Shown: in pieces, positions 22,848 to 23,659 of the stretch
Position numbering within the stretch: position 1 is the first letter of the stretch
How the letters are laid out: each line of letters begins with the position of its first letter
From: a virus
Length of the DNA: 23,659 bases
Virus record (IMG/VR): IMGVR_UViG_3300025120_009927
Location: 1-23,659 of that record
Reading direction: 5' to 3' (one strand)
Notes under the pieces: generated by a model
What the model was told of the DNA's origin: nothing
The model's input: only the letters and a program-made list of their open reading frames with translations
The model's database searches: none
Translations under genes and position numbers: made by a program

Positions 22848-23594
22848 ATGAGCTCAAACTTTACATTACCTACCGAACAGGTAGAACTACCATCAAAAGG
22901 GTTACTATACTCTGAAGATTCACCTTTAGCTAGCGGCACTATAGAAATGAAGTATATGACTGCTAAAGAAGAAGATATATTAACCAATCAGAACTATATT
23001 TCAAAAGGTATAGTTGTTGACAAATTATTAGAATCTTTAATAATTACCAAAGTAAATTATAACGATATACTAATAGGAGATAAAGATGCATTACTTATAG
23101 CATCTAGAATATTAGGTTACGGTAAAGATTATGAATTTACTTATGCTGGAGAAAAAATAAAAGTTGATTTAACTACATTAAAAAATAATGAGTTAGATAC
23201 TAAGTTAGTAAAAGACAGGGTAAACGAGTTTACCTTTAAGCTCCCTCATACAGACAACACTATTACGTTTAAGTTACTTAGTCAAAAGGACGAAAAGCAG
23301 ATACAAAGAGAGATAGATGGTTTAAAGAAAATATCACCTACCTTAACTCAAGACTTATCAGTTAGAATGAAACATATGATAGTTTCTATTAATGGTAACT
23401 CAGAAAAACCAGCAGTTAGAGACTTTGTTGATAATGGGTTTCTTGCTAAAGATGCAAGAGCATTTAGAGAATATTATGCATCAATTGTGCCAGGAATAAA
23501 CACAACGATCTCTCATGAGTTCGCAGATGGGGTAGAGGAGGATCTCACCATTCCGATTAATGCTAACTTTCTTTGGCCTGACTTCGGAGTATAG
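22848..23594 (+). CDS. Baseplate hub protein of the T4 gp26 family (T4_baseplate)
   Basis: This 248-residue protein fits the T4_baseplate family (T4 gp26, about 208 residues). The N-terminus has LPTEQVELPSKGLLY, then IEMKYMTAKEEDILTNQ (residues ~32-48) and VVDKLLESLII. DALLIASRILGYGKDYEF follows, and the C-terminus ends in FLWPDFGV, a usual finish for the family. It takes part in assembly of the baseplate hub at the tip of the tail. It starts a new transcription unit after the terminator. Its 3' end overlaps the next gene by 35 bases in another frame, an arrangement also suggesting coupled synthesis of two baseplate components. Confidence 0.87.
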   Translation: MSSNFTLPTEQVELPSKGLLYSEDSPLASGTIEMKYMTAKEEDILTNQNYISKGIVVDKLLESLIITKVNYNDILIGDKDALLIASRILGYGKDYEFTYAGEKIKVDLTTLKNNELDTKLVKDRVNEFTFKLPHTDNTITFKLLSQKDEKQIQREIDGLKKISPTLTQDLSVRMKHMIVSINGNSEKPAVRDFVDNGFLAKDARAFREYYASIVPGINTTISHEFADGVEEDLTIPINANFLWPDFGV

Positions 23595-23659
23595 AGCAGC
23601 CATATTTTCACAAATTCACGAGATAGTATTTAACGGTCAAGGCGGATACGATTACGAAA
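23560..23659 (+). CDS. Baseplate/hub-associated protein, 3' truncated by window edge
   Basis: A frame opens at ATG 23560 inside the 3' end of the hub gene and stays open to the window edge, giving 33 residues. It reads MLTFFGLTSEYRAAIFSQIH followed by EIVFNGQGGYDYE. I recognise the EYR-x-x-x-F-x-QIHEIVF-x-G-x-GGYD pattern from small proteins encoded right after the gp26-family gene in T4-like phages. The 35-base overlap in the +1 relative frame suggests translational coupling to the hub protein. The C-terminus lies outside the window, so full length and domain content are unknown. Confidence 0.7.
   Translation, partial: MLTFFGLTSEYRAAIFSQIHEIVFNGQGGYDYE

Overview
The window is part of the genome of a contractile-tailed, T4-like bacteriophage. 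The right end carries a T4-type tail sheath (gp18-like), tail tube (gp19-like) and a baseplate hub protein of the gp26 family. The left end carries tail-fibre and adhesin genes, including a glycine-rich adhesin and a fibre ending in a Peptidase_S74 chaperone. All genes are on the plus strand and the DNA is visibly AT-rich. Most starts lack a clear Shine-Dalgarno sequence and sit in A/T-rich leaders. That would suit a Bacteroidota-type host, but the host cannot be fixed from this sequence. I saw no tRNA, rRNA, CRISPR array, integrase or insertion sequence.

Layout. 1-771: 3' end of a fibre-like gene and a small hypothetical gene. 856-5504: six fibre, adhesin or structural genes, two of them (856 and 3419) preceded by a TATTTATA motif. 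5527-20348: an unbroken, translationally coupled run of fifteen genes, nearly all joined by ATGA, TAATG or short overlaps. 20460-23659: sheath, tube, a rho-independent terminator, hub protein, and the start of one more gene that overlaps the hub gene by 35 bases.

The 14.8-kb run is the remarkable part. It encodes a GT-A-like putative glycosyltransferase, a Methyltransf_24-type methyltransferase, a GT2-like glycosyltransferase and two tandem beta-1,4-galactosyltransferase-like (GT7) enzymes. It also encodes a free-standing LamG-like protein, four radical SAM enzymes with an N-terminal cysteine-rich twitch-type domain, and a 2-oxoglutarate/Fe(II) oxygenase-like protein. The rest are an SGNH-like protein lacking its serine nucleophile, a 338-residue protein of unknown function and two small charged helical proteins. 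In each GT7 enzyme the LamG-like domain appears to be inserted inside the catalytic domain, splitting it before the conserved metal-binding histidine motif.

How it may work (inference): the cassette lies between adhesin genes and the sheath gene and has no internal copy of the putative promoter motif, so it is probably expressed late with the tail. The enzymes could build and tailor a glycan, or modify side chains, on virion proteins such as the fibres or the glycine-rich adhesin. Modifying host surface glycans is the main alternative. The six TATTTATA motifs in gaps before structural genes are a candidate late-promoter element. They are the exact reverse complement of the T4 late promoter core TATAAATA.
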